From positions 1,240,001 to 1,304,000 of the forward strand of contig CAVXOW010000005.1 of NCBI GenBank assembly GCA_963763485.1: a stretch of DNA of 64,000 nucleotides, given 5' to 3'. Shown in pieces: positions 10,650 through 19,882 of the stretch. The notes beneath the pieces were generated by a model. The model saw only the letters and a program-made list of their open reading frames with translations, was not told where the DNA came from and made no database searches. The DNA comes from CAWCKS01 sp963763485 (GTDB lineage: Bacteria; Pseudomonadota; Alphaproteobacteria; Rhizobiales; Xanthobacteraceae). Numbering within the stretch: the first letter of the stretch is position 1; each line of letters starts with the position of its first letter. A program made the position numbers and the translations under genes.

Positions 10650-10709
10650 CATCCCCCGGAACTCGTGGCGGTGAGGCGGATGCCGGACCCACGTCGCGTC
10701 CGGGGGATG
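10650..10709. repeat. Palindromic repeat between convergent genes, possible terminator
   Basis: Perfect 11-bp inverted arms CATCCCCCGGA (10650-10660) and TCCGGGGGATG (10699-10709) with a 38-nt centre, between the ligase gene and a convergent methyltransferase gene. It belongs to the same general class of GC-rich palindromes found elsewhere in the window. Position suggests it could stop transcription from both sides, though there is no clear U-run directly behind the arms. Confidence 0.6.
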
Positions 10710-10743
10710 CGCGCTTGATTTTTGTGTTGCCGAACGTCGCCGC

Positions 10744-11817
10744 TTAGGGGGTTAGTTCGAGGATCAGGTTGACCGGTGTCTGCGCGGCGCGCCGCAGGTT
10801 GGAAAATCCGGCTTCCCGCGCCACCTTGCGCAGGCGCTCTTCGCCCGCCTGCGCACCGAGGCCAAGCCCGACCTCCTGCGACAGCGAGTTCGGCGTGCAC
10901 GCCATGGCCGACGCGGCGTAGTACATGCGGCCGATCGGGTTCAGATTCTCCTCCAGCCGATCGCCGGCGTAGGGCTCGACCACCAGCACCTTGCCGTCCG
11001 CCTTGAGCGCCTTGCGGCAGCGCGCGAGCGCGCCGACCGGATCGCCGAGATCGTGCAGGCAGTCCATGAAGCAGACGAGGTCGAAGTCGTGGCCGTTGAA
11101 CTCGGTTGCGGCCTTGACCTCGAACACAGTGTTGCCTGTCACGCCCTGCTCGGCGGCGCGCTGGCGCGCAGCCGCGATCGACCCGTCGTGATAATCGAGG
11201 CCAATGAAGCTCGACTTCGGGAACGCCTGCGCCATCAGGATGGTGGAGGCGCCGTGTCCGCAGCCGATGTCGGCGACCTGGGCGCCGCGCTTCAGCCGCT
11301 CGACGACGCCGTCGAGCGCCGGCAGCCACTCGCTCACCAGATGCGCGCGATAGCCGGTGCGGAAGAAGCTCTCGGTGCCGCAGAACAGGCGATGGTTGTG
11401 TGCGTGCCAGCCGAGGCCTTCGCCCGAGCGGAAGGTTTCGGTGATCTGCTCTTCATCGAGCCAGAACGAGGCCGCGACCTCGAACGCAGGCGCCATGAAA
11501 ACGGGGCTTTGGTCGAGCGCCAGCACCATCGCCTGCGCCGGCGGCAGCGCATAAGTCCGCTTTTCGGGATCGTAGGCGACATAGCCGCCGGCCGCCTGGT
11601 TGGCGAGCCACTCGCGGACATAGCGCTCGCGGATGCCGGTTGCTTCGGCGAGCGCCAGCGACGTACAGGCGCCGAGGTCGGCCATCGCCTGGTACAGGCC
11701 GAGCTTGCGCCCCACATTGACCAGCACGCCGGAAAAAGCGGCGCTCAGATCGGTAACGACCTGGCCGATGAACGCTTCGACCTCGCCCGGCGCGGGCGGC
11801 GGTGTAAATTGGGTCAT
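10744..11817 (-). CDS. Class I SAM-dependent methyltransferase with N-terminal winged-helix domain
   Basis: 357 residues. A winged-helix-like N-terminal segment (about residues 30-85, ALAEATGIRERYVREWL) is followed by a class I methyltransferase domain with motif I QVADIGCGHGASTILMAQ and motif II FIGLDYHD, and the VCFMDCLHDLGDP segment. This layout is common in alphaproteobacterial proteins annotated as transcriptional regulators or methyltransferases. The start at 11817 is preferred over 11838 because GAAGGA precedes it. It is divergent from the AraC regulator gene (gap about 120 bp), which may control it. Substrate unknown. Confidence 0.82.
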   Translation of the reverse strand: MTQFTPPPAPGEVEAFIGQVVTDLSAAFSGVLVNVGRKLGLYQAMADLGACTSLALAEATGIRERYVREWLANQAAGGYVAYDPEKRTYALPPAQAMVLALDQSPVFMAPAFEVAASFWLDEEQITETFRSGEGLGWHAHNHRLFCGTESFFRTGYRAHLVSEWLPALDGVVERLKRGAQVADIGCGHGASTILMAQAFPKSSFIGLDYHDGSIAAARQRAAEQGVTGNTVFEVKAATEFNGHDFDLVCFMDCLHDLGDPVGALARCRKALKADGKVLVVEPYAGDRLEENLNPIGRMYYAASAMACTPNSLSQEVGLGLGAQAGEERLRKVAREAGFSNLRRAAQTPVNLILELTP

Positions 11818-11936
11818 GATTCCGTCCTTCGTTTGCATGACACGGCCGGAAGCGGCCGTGTGCTATGCCGCTTGAGTAGACGGAGGAGGGACGGCGGTCT
11901 TGATATACTCCGCCAAAGCTTTGTGAGGTCGCGCCA

Positions 11937-13046
11937 ATGACGACGGAAAGACGCGCTGCGGCAAAACTCGCCGCGCCGACCATCAATCTGGCGAGCCTCG
12001 TCTACGGCCTCGACGCCTACATGCACTCGCGCGGGGCCGACGCGGGTGACGCCTTGCGCCGCGCCGGTCTCGAGCCCGGCGACCTGACCGATCCCGATCG
12101 GCGCGTGCCGCTCATCCGCTATCTGGAGCTCCTGGAGATCTGCGCCGATCTGCTGGCCGATCCGCAATTCGGCTTGAAGTTCGGCGCCCAGTACGAGCCA
12201 AGGCACGCCGGAGTCGTCGGCAATGCGGCCCTGGCCTCGCGCACGGTCGGCGAAGCTTTCGAAACGATAGGGCGCTATCTGCCGACCATGGTCGACGCTA
12301 CCGTGCACGGCTTGGAAGTCAGCGACGGAATCGTGTTTGTGTATTCCTACTATATCGATCCGGTGATGATGTCGTACCGGCAGAAAGGCGACTGGGCGAT
12401 CGCCTTCGCGTGCAACCTCATGCGCGTCGGGCTCGGAGATCCGCGTTGGACCCCGCAGGAGGCCCTGCTGCCGCAGTTGGCGGACGAAACACCGGCGCAA
12501 CGCCGGACCCGCGCGGAGATCATGGGCGACAACATCCGGGTCGGCCATCCGTGGGCCGGCATCCGGTTTGACGCCGGTCTGCTCAAGCGGCCGATGGCGA
12601 CGGCCGATGCGATGATCGAGAGCCTGATGCGCCATTACGGTGATCTTCGGCTCGCCGCTTTGCCGGACCAGCGCGGCGAGATCGAGCAATTGCGCCGCGA
12701 GATCGCGCGCGTGCTGGTCAAGGGCGAGGGCGGCATCGAGCATCTCGCCAGGGCGACCGGCACCTCGGTGCGGACGCTGCAGCGGCGGCTGAAGGATGCC
12801 GGCGTGAACTACTCCGACCTGCAGGACGACGTGCGCAAGACGCTGGCGCTGAACCTCCTGGAAAACGAGACTCTGGCGCTGGCGGAAATCGCCTTTTCGC
12901 TCGGCTACTCCGAAGTCAGTGCGTTCAATCATGCCTTCCGGCGCTGGGTCGGCCAATCGCCGGGCCACTATCGTCGACGACGCGCGGTTCATTTCAATTC
13001 GCCGCAGGCGAAGAAGTCGGAGCCGCCCACAAGGGAACCAATTTGA
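11937..13046 (+). CDS. AraC-family transcriptional regulator
   Basis: 369 residues: an N-terminal AraC-type ligand-binding domain of the OruR/PF12625 kind (about residues 15-200) and a C-terminal pair of helix-turn-helix motifs, including HLARATGTSVRTLQRRLKDAG and IAFSLGYSEVSAFNHAFRRWVGQSPGHYRR, the diagnostic AraC end. Divergent from the methyltransferase gene and upstream of an acyl-CoA ligase gene on the same strand; probably regulates one or both. Effector unknown. Confidence 0.92.
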   Translation: MTTERRAAAKLAAPTINLASLVYGLDAYMHSRGADAGDALRRAGLEPGDLTDPDRRVPLIRYLELLEICADLLADPQFGLKFGAQYEPRHAGVVGNAALASRTVGEAFETIGRYLPTMVDATVHGLEVSDGIVFVYSYYIDPVMMSYRQKGDWAIAFACNLMRVGLGDPRWTPQEALLPQLADETPAQRRTRAEIMGDNIRVGHPWAGIRFDAGLLKRPMATADAMIESLMRHYGDLRLAALPDQRGEIEQLRREIARVLVKGEGGIEHLARATGTSVRTLQRRLKDAGVNYSDLQDDVRKTLALNLLENETLALAEIAFSLGYSEVSAFNHAFRRWVGQSPGHYRRRRAVHFNSPQAKKSEPPTREPI

Positions 13047-13243
13047 ATGACTCCGCTCGGCAGGCCTCGAACTGCGGCTCGCCGACCCGCGTGATACTTC
13101 TTGCCAGGTTCGATGGCGGCTTCGCCGACGGTCGCAGACCTGCACAGGTACCGGACAAGGGCGATGTCGCGCGGAAAAATCTGTTGAGCGTTACGCTCAC
13201 GAAAATCTATGCTGCGGTTCTGTGTCCAACCCGTGAGCCTGAA

Positions 13244-14956
13244 ATGATCCTGACGCCGCCTGATCGCATCCGTGACTATGTTTCGCGCGGGTTCTGGGGC
13301 ACCACGACGATCGACGATCTCTTTCGCACTGCGGTGATCGGCGGCCGCGAGCGGCTTGCGATCGTCGACGCGCCGAATAAACCCTCCTTCATTGGCACGG
13401 CGCCGTTGCGGTTGAGCTGGAACGAGCTCGCCGCCAATGTCGACCGGCTCTGCCAGCGGCTGCTCGCCGCCGGCGTCAAGCGCGACGACGTCATCGGCGC
13501 GCAACTGCCGAACTGTGTCGAGCTCGCCTACCTCTATCTCGCCGCCGCGCGGCTCGGCTTCATCCTGAGCCCGTTTCCGATCCAGTATCGCGAGCACGAG
13601 CTGCGCGATCTCATCGGCTTTGCCGGCATTTCGGGTTTCGTCACCGCGCGATCGATCCGTGGTCACGATCACGCCGCGATGGTGAATAGTTTGCGCCGCG
13701 ACCTGCCGAATCTGCGCTTCGTGCTGGCCTGGGGCGGGCCGCCAGGCGACGGCATCGCAACACTCGACGATCTCGATTCTATCGAACCCGACCGCGTGCT
13801 GGTTGCTGAGGCCGCGCGGAAAGCCGCTGTCACCGCCAACGACATCATCACGATCACCTGGACCTCGGGCACCGAAGCACGGCCGAAGGGCGTACCGCGC
13901 AACCACAACTACTGGATCTGTGCGGGCACCGCGGTCGGGCAGGCCGGGCTCTTGAAGGACGGCGACGCGCTGCTCAATCCGTTCCCGATGGTGCATGTCG
14001 GCTCGCTCGGCGGCATGTTCTTTCCGTGGCTGATCTGGCGCGGCGTGCTGGTTCAGCATCAGCCGTTCGAACTCGACATTTTTCTGCAGCAGATCCAGGA
14101 CGAGCGCATCAATTACACGGTGGCGCCACCCGCGGTGTTGAATCTGCTGATGCAGAACGAGGCGCTGCGCAAACGCTACGATCTGACGTCGCTGCGCAGC
14201 GTTGGCTCGGGCTCGGCGCCGCTGTCGCCGTGGATGATCCGCGCCTTCCAGGAGCAGTACAACATCTCGGTCTGGAACAGCTTTGGCTCCTCGGAAGGCT
14301 GCGGTCTGTTCGGCAGCGGGCGTGATGTGCCTGATGCGGAAGCGCGCGCCAACTATCTGCCGCGGTTCGGCGTCGAGGGAATCGAGTGGCCGTCCTGGGT
14401 GGCGCGGATCCAGGAGACGCGCCTGGTCGATCCGGAGACCGACAAAGTCATCACCGAACGCGGCATTCCAGGCGAGTTACGCTTGCGCGGCGCACTGGTG
14501 CTCGATGAATACTGGAACGCGCCCGAGCAAACTCGCGCGGCTTTCGATCGCGAGGGTTTCTTCCGCACCGGCGACATTTTTGAGCTCGCCGGCGACGGAG
14601 ACGTGCCGCGCTACTATCACTACGTCGGCCGCCGCTCCGAAGTGATCAATCGCGGCGGAACAAAAATATCGCCGGCGGAGATCGAGGCGTTGATCGATGG
14701 TCATCCGAAGGTGCGCGAAGCTGCGGTGATCGGCAGCACCGATGAACGGCTCGGTGAACTGGTCTGCGCCGTTGTCGCGCTGCGCGAGGGGCAGTCGCTG
14801 ACGCTCGAGGAACTGGTCGACTATCTCAAGGGCAAGCAGATCGCGGTCTACAAGCTGCCGCAGCAGCTCTTCGTCGTGCCGCAACTACCACGCAACCCGG
14901 TCGGCAAGGTTTTGAAGCGCGAACTGCGGCAGGCGTATGGGAAGGGTGTTGGTTGA
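13244..14956 (+). CDS. AMP-forming acyl-/aryl-CoA ligase
   Basis: 570-residue ANL-superfamily adenylating enzyme. P-loop TWTSGTEARPKGVPRNHN, the FGSSEGCGLFGSG segment, RTGDIFEL, and catalytic lysine K555 in PRNPVGKVLKREL. Resembles cyclohexanecarboxylate-CoA ligase and 2,3-dihydroxybenzoate-AMP ligase subgroups rather than fatty acyl ligases. The ATG at 13244 starts the conserved N-terminus MILTPPDRIRDYVSRGF; a longer frame back to 13043 overlaps the AraC gene and has no homology-like sequence. The 13047-13243 stretch between the two genes shows nothing else recognisable. Likely activates an aromatic or alicyclic acid. Confidence 0.85.
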   Translation: MILTPPDRIRDYVSRGFWGTTTIDDLFRTAVIGGRERLAIVDAPNKPSFIGTAPLRLSWNELAANVDRLCQRLLAAGVKRDDVIGAQLPNCVELAYLYLAAARLGFILSPFPIQYREHELRDLIGFAGISGFVTARSIRGHDHAAMVNSLRRDLPNLRFVLAWGGPPGDGIATLDDLDSIEPDRVLVAEAARKAAVTANDIITITWTSGTEARPKGVPRNHNYWICAGTAVGQAGLLKDGDALLNPFPMVHVGSLGGMFFPWLIWRGVLVQHQPFELDIFLQQIQDERINYTVAPPAVLNLLMQNEALRKRYDLTSLRSVGSGSAPLSPWMIRAFQEQYNISVWNSFGSSEGCGLFGSGRDVPDAEARANYLPRFGVEGIEWPSWVARIQETRLVDPETDKVITERGIPGELRLRGALVLDEYWNAPEQTRAAFDREGFFRTGDIFELAGDGDVPRYYHYVGRRSEVINRGGTKISPAEIEALIDGHPKVREAAVIGSTDERLGELVCAVVALREGQSLTLEELVDYLKGKQIAVYKLPQQLFVVPQLPRNPVGKVLKRELRQAYGKGVG

Positions 14957-14958
14957 CT

Positions 14959-15045
14959 GTCGTCACCGGGCTTGTCCCGGTGACCTCGATCAGGAGGGCA
15001 GCGCTTCCCTTGCCGAGATTGCCGGGTCAAGCCCGGCAATGACAA
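14959..15045. repeat. GC-rich palindromic intergenic repeat
   Basis: Two small stems, TCACCGGGCTTGTCCCGGTGA near 14962-14983 region and TTGCCGGG-TCAAGCCCGGCAA near 15019-15040, separated by about 35 bp. Same family style as the repeat after boxB (GTCATTGCCGGG/CCCGGCAATGAC). It lies between the convergent ligase and SDR genes and could terminate both. Confidence 0.7.
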
Positions 15046-15071
15046 CAATTGAAACCAGTGGGCTTGGTGCG

Positions 15072-15824
15072 CTACGCCTTCCTTGCGAGTTGCAGGCCAC
15101 GCGCAAAAAAACGCTCCATCTTTTTTGGATCGCGGGCGATGCGCGCGCGGACGTCGACCGCCATCGGGTCGGTGTCGATCTCCTCCTCGTTGCGTTCGAT
15201 GCCGTCGAGCACGGTCTTTGCCACGAAGGCCGGGCTGACCTTGACGACTTCCTTCGGCACATGCTCCGCCATCCGCGTATCGACCGAGCCGACGATGGCT
15301 GCGGTGACCAGCGTTTTTTGCGCTGCCGTGGCTGCGCGGATCGCCTGGGTCAGCGACAGCGCAGCCGCCTTGGTCACCGAATAGGTCGAGAGTAGCGGCA
15401 CGTTCATCAACGCAGCCGCCGACAGGATGTTGACGATGGCGCCGCCGCCGTTGCGCTCCAGAATCTCGAGAAACGCCTTGAAGGTGTTGAGGATGCCGAA
15501 GAGGTTGACCTCCATCTCGTCGCGCAGATCGCGTTCGGCTTCGTCATGCAGCAGTGTGGTGCCGAAATGCGAGAGTCCGGCGTTGTTGACCAGCAGCGTG
15601 ACGTCATCGGCTTGTGCCGCAGCCTCACGGCATTGCCCGAGCTTGGTGACATCCAGTCGCAGCGGTACAACGCGCGACGTATCGGCAAAGCGTGGGAGCT
15701 GTGAAGGATCGCGCGCGGCCGCATAAACCTTGGCGCAGCCGCGCTCGAGCAGGACCTGGACAAAGCCTTCGCCGATGCCGCGGTTGGCGCCCGTGACGAG
15801 CGCCACCGCACCCGCGACCTTCAC
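15072..15824 (-). CDS. Short-chain dehydrogenase/reductase
   Basis: 250-residue NAD(P)-dependent SDR. Cofactor motif TGANRGIGEGF (about residues 13-23), the NNAG motif in LLVNNAGLSHFG, and the catalytic Y-x3-K in STYSVTKAAAL. Its start overlaps the end of the following upstream gene (15821-15824, ATGA), so it forms an operon with the limonene-epoxide-hydrolase-like gene. Substrate unknown; the company of CoA ligases suggests an alcohol or hydroxyacyl intermediate. Confidence 0.88.
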   Translation of the reverse strand: MKVAGAVALVTGANRGIGEGFVQVLLERGCAKVYAAARDPSQLPRFADTSRVVPLRLDVTKLGQCREAAAQADDVTLLVNNAGLSHFGTTLLHDEAERDLRDEMEVNLFGILNTFKAFLEILERNGGGAIVNILSAAALMNVPLLSTYSVTKAAALSLTQAIRAATAAQKTLVTAAIVGSVDTRMAEHVPKEVVKVSPAFVAKTVLDGIERNEEEIDTDPMAVDVRARIARDPKKMERFFARGLQLARKA

Positions 15825-16237
15825 GATGCCGCCTTCGCCTGTTTGCCGGCGGAGAGCTGCCGCTCCAGCGTCGTGTAGTCGAAATAGTCGCGCCAGCCGA
15901 TGATCTTGCCGTCCTTGAACTCGAACACGCCGACATAGGGCAGCGACACCTTGTTGCCCTTGCGCGTGTAGTTTTCGACGCCTTCATGAAAGACGATGTC
16001 GCCAACCTCGGCCATGTTGCGGATGTTGACGTTGATATCCTGCATGCCCTTGCCGAACTTCGCCATGAAGGCAGCGATCGGCGCCTTACCCTTCATCACG
16101 TCCGGGAATGGCATGTTTTGATATTCGATATCGTCGTGCAGTAACGCGAGCACCGCCGCATGTTCCTGGCGCGCCCACAAGGCGAAAAACTGCTTCACGA
16201 TGTCTGCTTTGCTCGCCGCCATGTCTTTGCTGGCCAT
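15821..16237 (-). CDS. NTF2-like protein, limonene-1,2-epoxide hydrolase family
   Basis: 138 residues with the SnoaL/LEH fold pattern. Signature pieces of limonene-epoxide hydrolases are visible: YQNMPFPDVMKG (Tyr/Asn), DGKIIGWRDYFD (Arg and Asp of the Asp-Arg-Asp triad). Such enzymes open epoxides or act on polyketide-like or steroid substrates; others of the fold have no known activity. The ATG at 16237 has a GGAGG site 7-8 nt upstream; earlier in-frame starts lack one. Coupled to the SDR downstream by a 4-bp overlap. Confidence 0.75.
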   Translation of the reverse strand: MASKDMAASKADIVKQFFALWARQEHAAVLALLHDDIEYQNMPFPDVMKGKAPIAAFMAKFGKGMQDINVNIRNMAEVGDIVFHEGVENYTRKGNKVSLPYVGVFEFKDGKIIGWRDYFDYTTLERQLSAGKQAKAAS

Positions 16238-16272
16238 GTCGTCCTCCCAAAACGATCTTCGGTGATTGGAGG

Positions 16273-17268
16273 TCAGGCTACCGGCGAAAGTTCGCTTTTG
16301 CAAGTCAGGTCCTCAGCTCGCTCGCCGGCCTTCAGCCGCCGTCCCTCCGAGCGAACGAACGTGACTTCCCACGGCTGCAACTCGTCGTCGCACTCGCTGC
16401 AGCAGAAGCGCGGGTTGAGCGCCTTGCCGCACGGCTTGTGGAAGTGCAGGTGAGGCGGCGGCTTGTCGCCGGCGAGCCAGCGGTCGCCCCAGCGCGCCAG
16501 TGCGATCATCATCGGGAAGAGGTCGAGTCCCTTGTCGGTAAGATGATATTCGTAGCGCTGGCGCCGATCGAAATAGGCGCTGCGGCGAAGCAATCCTTCC
16601 TCGGTCAGCCGCTTGAGGCGTTGCGCCAGGATGTTGGTCGCGATCTTGATCTCGGCCTGGATCTGATCGTACCGGTTGAGACCGAGGAAGATCGCGGCGA
16701 TCACGAGGAAGGTCCAGCGGTCGCCGATCACGTCGATGCTGGCGCCGATCAGTTTTGAGCGACCGTTGCCGATCCGCGAGCGGCGATGCGACGAGACCCA
16801 GCCCTTTCGCGTAACTCTTGCAGCCGATGTCGTCTCGAACGCGACCTCCGACGGCTTGACCAGCTCGTCGCACGAGCCGCAGCGAAATTCCGGCATGCTG
16901 ATGCAGCCGCAGCTCTTGTGCACGAGATAGATCGGGTGGCCGCGCCGATGCATCATCCAGCGCTCTTCCCAGCGCCAGCCCATCAGGCCGAACGCGTAGA
17001 GGTCGAGCGCCTTGCGGGTGAGGCGATATTCGAATTTGCCGCCGCCGATATCGACCCGCCGCATCAGACCGTCGGCGACCATGCGGCGCAGCCGGCTGGC
17101 GAGCACCGAGCGCGCGATTCCGGTCTCGGTCAGGAAGTCATCGAAGCGGCGATGACCGAGAAATGCCTGGCCGAGCACCAGCAGCGTCCAGCGGTCGCCG
17201 AGGATGCCGAGGGCCCGGTTGACCGAGCCGGCCTGAAGATGCTCGCGAACGCCGAACTTCTTTGTCAT
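16273..17268 (-). CDS. Tandem HxlR-type regulator with two Cys-rich ribbons
   Basis: 331 residues made of two HxlR winged-helix units: LGILGDRWTLLVLGQAFLGH near residues 20-40 and IDVIGDRWTFLVIAAIFLGL near 185-205, each followed by an ASRLRRM/LAQRLKRL recognition region. Each unit ends in a similar Cys-rich piece: HKSCGCISMPEFRCGSCDEL and HKPCGKALNPRFCCSECDDE, which look like zinc ribbons. So the whole unit (wing helix plus ribbon) is internally duplicated, giving an intramolecular pseudo-dimer. HxlR proteins normally are single-domain dimers responding to aldehydes, quinones or oxidants. It lies directly upstream of the LEH/SDR genes on the same strand. Confidence 0.85.
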   Translation of the reverse strand: MTKKFGVREHLQAGSVNRALGILGDRWTLLVLGQAFLGHRRFDDFLTETGIARSVLASRLRRMVADGLMRRVDIGGGKFEYRLTRKALDLYAFGLMGWRWEERWMMHRRGHPIYLVHKSCGCISMPEFRCGSCDELVKPSEVAFETTSAARVTRKGWVSSHRRSRIGNGRSKLIGASIDVIGDRWTFLVIAAIFLGLNRYDQIQAEIKIATNILAQRLKRLTEEGLLRRSAYFDRRQRYEYHLTDKGLDLFPMMIALARWGDRWLAGDKPPPHLHFHKPCGKALNPRFCCSECDDELQPWEVTFVRSEGRRLKAGERAEDLTCKSELSPVA

Positions 17269-17328
17269 TGTTCTCTCATAAAGCGAACAAGGCGGGATTG
17301 CTACCGCAGTTCGCACTGTCTCATCTCG

Positions 17329-18171
17329 TTATGACGCCGCCAGCGTATTGCCCCGCCCCTGCGCCGGCTTCGGCGGCCACGGTACGAAGGCGCTGGTGCG
17401 CCGGATATAGTCCTCGTAGTCCGGGTTCTTCTTGGTCAGGCGCCGCTCCAGCAGGTTGGCGCCCATCGGTCCGGTGATGAGGTAGCTCAGCAGTGCAGGC
17501 GCGATGATGGTCACAATGCCGAGCGGCGTGGCCGCGCAGGCCATCAGGAAGAAGCCCCACTGCACCAGCATCTCGCCGAAATAGTTCGGATGGCGCGAGT
17601 AGCGCCACAGGCCGCGATCCATCACGGTTCCCGGTGCGGTGCGCGTCCGGCGGAAATGCGCCATCTGCCAGTCGGCGACCGCCTCGATGATGAGGCCGAT
17701 CGCGATCATAGCTGCGGCCAATCCGCCGAGAATGCCGAGCTGGCCGTCGCCTGTTGTTGCGATGGCGACAAGCAGCGGCAGCGTACAAATCACCATCGCG
17801 ATGCCCTGGAACAGAAACACCGCGCGCAGGCTGTAGAGCACGTAGTTGCGGCCCTGGTCGGTGATGTGCTGGCGCAGCCGTGCATAGCGGCGATCCTCGC
17901 CGCCCCAGTTTCGCGCGCCGATGTAGAGGCCGAGCCGGCCGCCCCACAGGGTCGCGAGGATCAGCGTCAGCGTCGCACGAGGCTCGGCGCCGGCGCCTTT
18001 CCAGTAGAAAATCCACGCCGTTGCCGCGCAGCCAAGGCCCCAGAAGATGTCGACAATGCTGGAATCCTTCAGCGCGATGCTGGCGAGCCAGAGGCCAATG
18101 ACGAAGAACGCGAAGATGAAGACGACGCCGTAGATGAAGGCGCTGCCATATGTCGACCAGATGTCCCCCAT
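17329..18171 (-). CDS. DUF1295 membrane protein (steroid 5-alpha-reductase C-terminal-like)
   Basis: 280 residues, about seven hydrophobic segments. The C-terminal half carries the isoprenylcysteine methyltransferase/steroid-reductase-type motif WRYSRHPNYFGEMLVQWGFF and the terminal NPDYEDYIRRTSAFVPWPPK, diagnostic of DUF1295. The SVDIFWG-like segment IVDIFWGLG is also typical. The ATG at 18171 has a good AGAGGAGA ribosome site; a longer frame runs back through a palindromic repeat. Activity is unproven; family members are suspected NAD(P)H-dependent lipid or steroid reductases. Confidence 0.85.
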   Translation of the reverse strand: MGDIWSTYGSAFIYGVVFIFAFFVIGLWLASIALKDSSIVDIFWGLGCAATAWIFYWKGAGAEPRATLTLILATLWGGRLGLYIGARNWGGEDRRYARLRQHITDQGRNYVLYSLRAVFLFQGIAMVICTLPLLVAIATTGDGQLGILGGLAAAMIAIGLIIEAVADWQMAHFRRTRTAPGTVMDRGLWRYSRHPNYFGEMLVQWGFFLMACAATPLGIVTIIAPALLSYLITGPMGANLLERRLTKKNPDYEDYIRRTSAFVPWPPKPAQGRGNTLAAS

Positions 18172-18187
18172 GGCGATCTCCTCTCTG

Positions 18188-18235
18188 GCGCATGTCCCGG
18201 AAAAGTGGACACCGGTTTCCGGACAGGACATGCGC
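18188..18235. repeat. Dispersed palindrome of the GGAAAAGTGG-CACCGGTTTCC type
   Basis: Perfect 10-bp arms GCGCATGTCC (18188-18197) and GGACATGCGC (18226-18235) around a centre containing GGAAAAGTGGACACCGGTTT. This element type is common in rhizobial genomes. It fills the short gap between the DUF1295 gene and the upstream ligase gene, where it could modulate transcript stability. Confidence 0.75.
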
Positions 18236-18239
18236 ACTT

Positions 18240-19868
18240 TTAAAGTCTGTTGAAGCGTTCGCGCTTCAGGATGATGCCCGCCGCCTCGCGATCCCACGTG
18301 TCTGATGTGACGCCCGCGGCACGCAGCTCGGCCTTCTGCACCTTGTTGGTCGGTGTTTTCGGCAAAGTATCGAGAAAACGCACGTAACGCGGCACCATGA
18401 AGTGCGCCATGCGCTCGCGCAAGAAGGCGACCAGCGCCTCCGGTTCGACCACAGCGCGTGGCTTGCGGGCGATGCAGATGAGGATCTCCTCTTCGCCGTG
18501 CGGACTCGGCACGCCGACGGCGGCAGCCTCGATCACGCCGGCAAAAGCGGTCACTTCGGCCTCGACCTCGATCGACGAAATATTCTCGCCGCGGCGGCGG
18601 ATCGTGTCCTTCAATCGATCAACAAAGAAGAAATTACCGTCGGCGTCGCGCCGGAACGCGTCGCCGGTGTGAAACCAGCCGTTGCGCCAGGCGCGCGCGG
18701 TGGCCTCGGGCATGTTGAGATAACCTGGCGTCAGTGCCCAGGGCAGGTCGGTGCGGACGATCAGCTCGCCGACAACGCCGGCCGGCACCTCGATGTCATT
18801 GGCATCGACGACGCGAACTTCGCATCCCGTGCGCGGGCGACCGCAGCAATACGCGATCTCGCTGTTGACAGGCGTCACCAGCGGCACCGAGACCTCGGTC
18901 ATGTTGAAGCCGGACAACCAGTCGAAGCCGAAGCGGCGCGCCAGCGCGACCGTCTTGTCGTTGATCGGCACCATGGTCAGCATGCGCAGCGGATTGTCCG
19001 CATCGTCGGCGCGCGGCTCCGCCTTCAACAGGAACTCGGCCATCGAGCCGATCAGGCCGCAAGTGACCGTCGATTCGGTCTCGCGCAGTTCCTGCCAGAA
19101 GTGCGCGGTGTCGAAGCGCTCGAACATCGCGAACGCGCCTTCGGCAGACAGCACACCGCTCACCGAGGACGTGCCGCCGACGTGGAACAGCGGCAGGTTT
19201 ATCACCATGCGGTCGTCGGCGCGCATGTAGCCATAGGTGCTGCGGCCGGTGGTCCAGATCTGCAGGTAGGTCTGCAGCACGCCTTTCGAGGGACCGGTGG
19301 TGCCGGAGGTGTAGATCACGCCGTAAATGTCCCACGGCTCGATCGGCATGGGATCGTCGAACGAGGCGCCGTCGCCATCGAGCGCTGCGAACGGCAGTGC
19401 GGTCAGGTGTGTTGGCACGGTGACGTCACCGCCGACCACGATGACGCGCGTCAGTTTTCCGGTGTCGATATCCTTCAGCCGATCGAACAGCGCGGCGTGC
19501 GCGATCAGCACTTCGGCGCCGGTATTCTGCAACACGTGCTCCAGCAGCCGGCCGCGGTAGGCGGTATTCACCGGTGCAAACACCGCGCCGAGATAGTTGA
19601 TGCCGAACCATGCCTGGATCGCATCGGGCCCGTTCGGCAGCCAGACCTGCACCATGTCGCCGCGCTTGACGCCGAGATCGCGCAGCGCGGCCGCGGTCCG
19701 CCGCGCCAGCGCGTGCGCATCACCGTAACTCCAGCGCGTGCCGTTCTCGAAAAGCGCGAGATTGCGTTGCGGAAACAGCTTTGCGGCGCGGTCGAGTGCG
19801 TGCCTCAGCACACAAGCCTCGCGATCGGGCATGCGCGGGTCGAACCATGGCGGATTGGTTGGACTCAA
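18240..19868 (-). CDS. AMP-forming acyl-CoA ligase, CaiC-like
   Basis: 542-residue ANL ligase. P-loop IYTSGTTGPSKGVLQTY, the FNMTEVSVPL segment, HTGDAFRRD, and catalytic lysine K509 in PKTPTNKVQKAEL. Closest in style to crotonobetaine/carnitine-CoA ligases and related short or cinnamoyl-type acid ligases. The start is a TTG at 19868 with GGAG 7 nt upstream; an ATG at 19832 is an alternative. Divergent from the second Liv-type transporter, suggesting it activates the acid that transporter imports. Confidence 0.85.
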   Translation of the reverse strand: MSPTNPPWFDPRMPDREACVLRHALDRAAKLFPQRNLALFENGTRWSYGDAHALARRTAAALRDLGVKRGDMVQVWLPNGPDAIQAWFGINYLGAVFAPVNTAYRGRLLEHVLQNTGAEVLIAHAALFDRLKDIDTGKLTRVIVVGGDVTVPTHLTALPFAALDGDGASFDDPMPIEPWDIYGVIYTSGTTGPSKGVLQTYLQIWTTGRSTYGYMRADDRMVINLPLFHVGGTSSVSGVLSAEGAFAMFERFDTAHFWQELRETESTVTCGLIGSMAEFLLKAEPRADDADNPLRMLTMVPINDKTVALARRFGFDWLSGFNMTEVSVPLVTPVNSEIAYCCGRPRTGCEVRVVDANDIEVPAGVVGELIVRTDLPWALTPGYLNMPEATARAWRNGWFHTGDAFRRDADGNFFFVDRLKDTIRRRGENISSIEVEAEVTAFAGVIEAAAVGVPSPHGEEEILICIARKPRAVVEPEALVAFLRERMAHFMVPRYVRFLDTLPKTPTNKVQKAELRAAGVTSDTWDREAAGIILKRERFNRL

Positions 19869-19882
19869 AGATGGCTCCGGTC

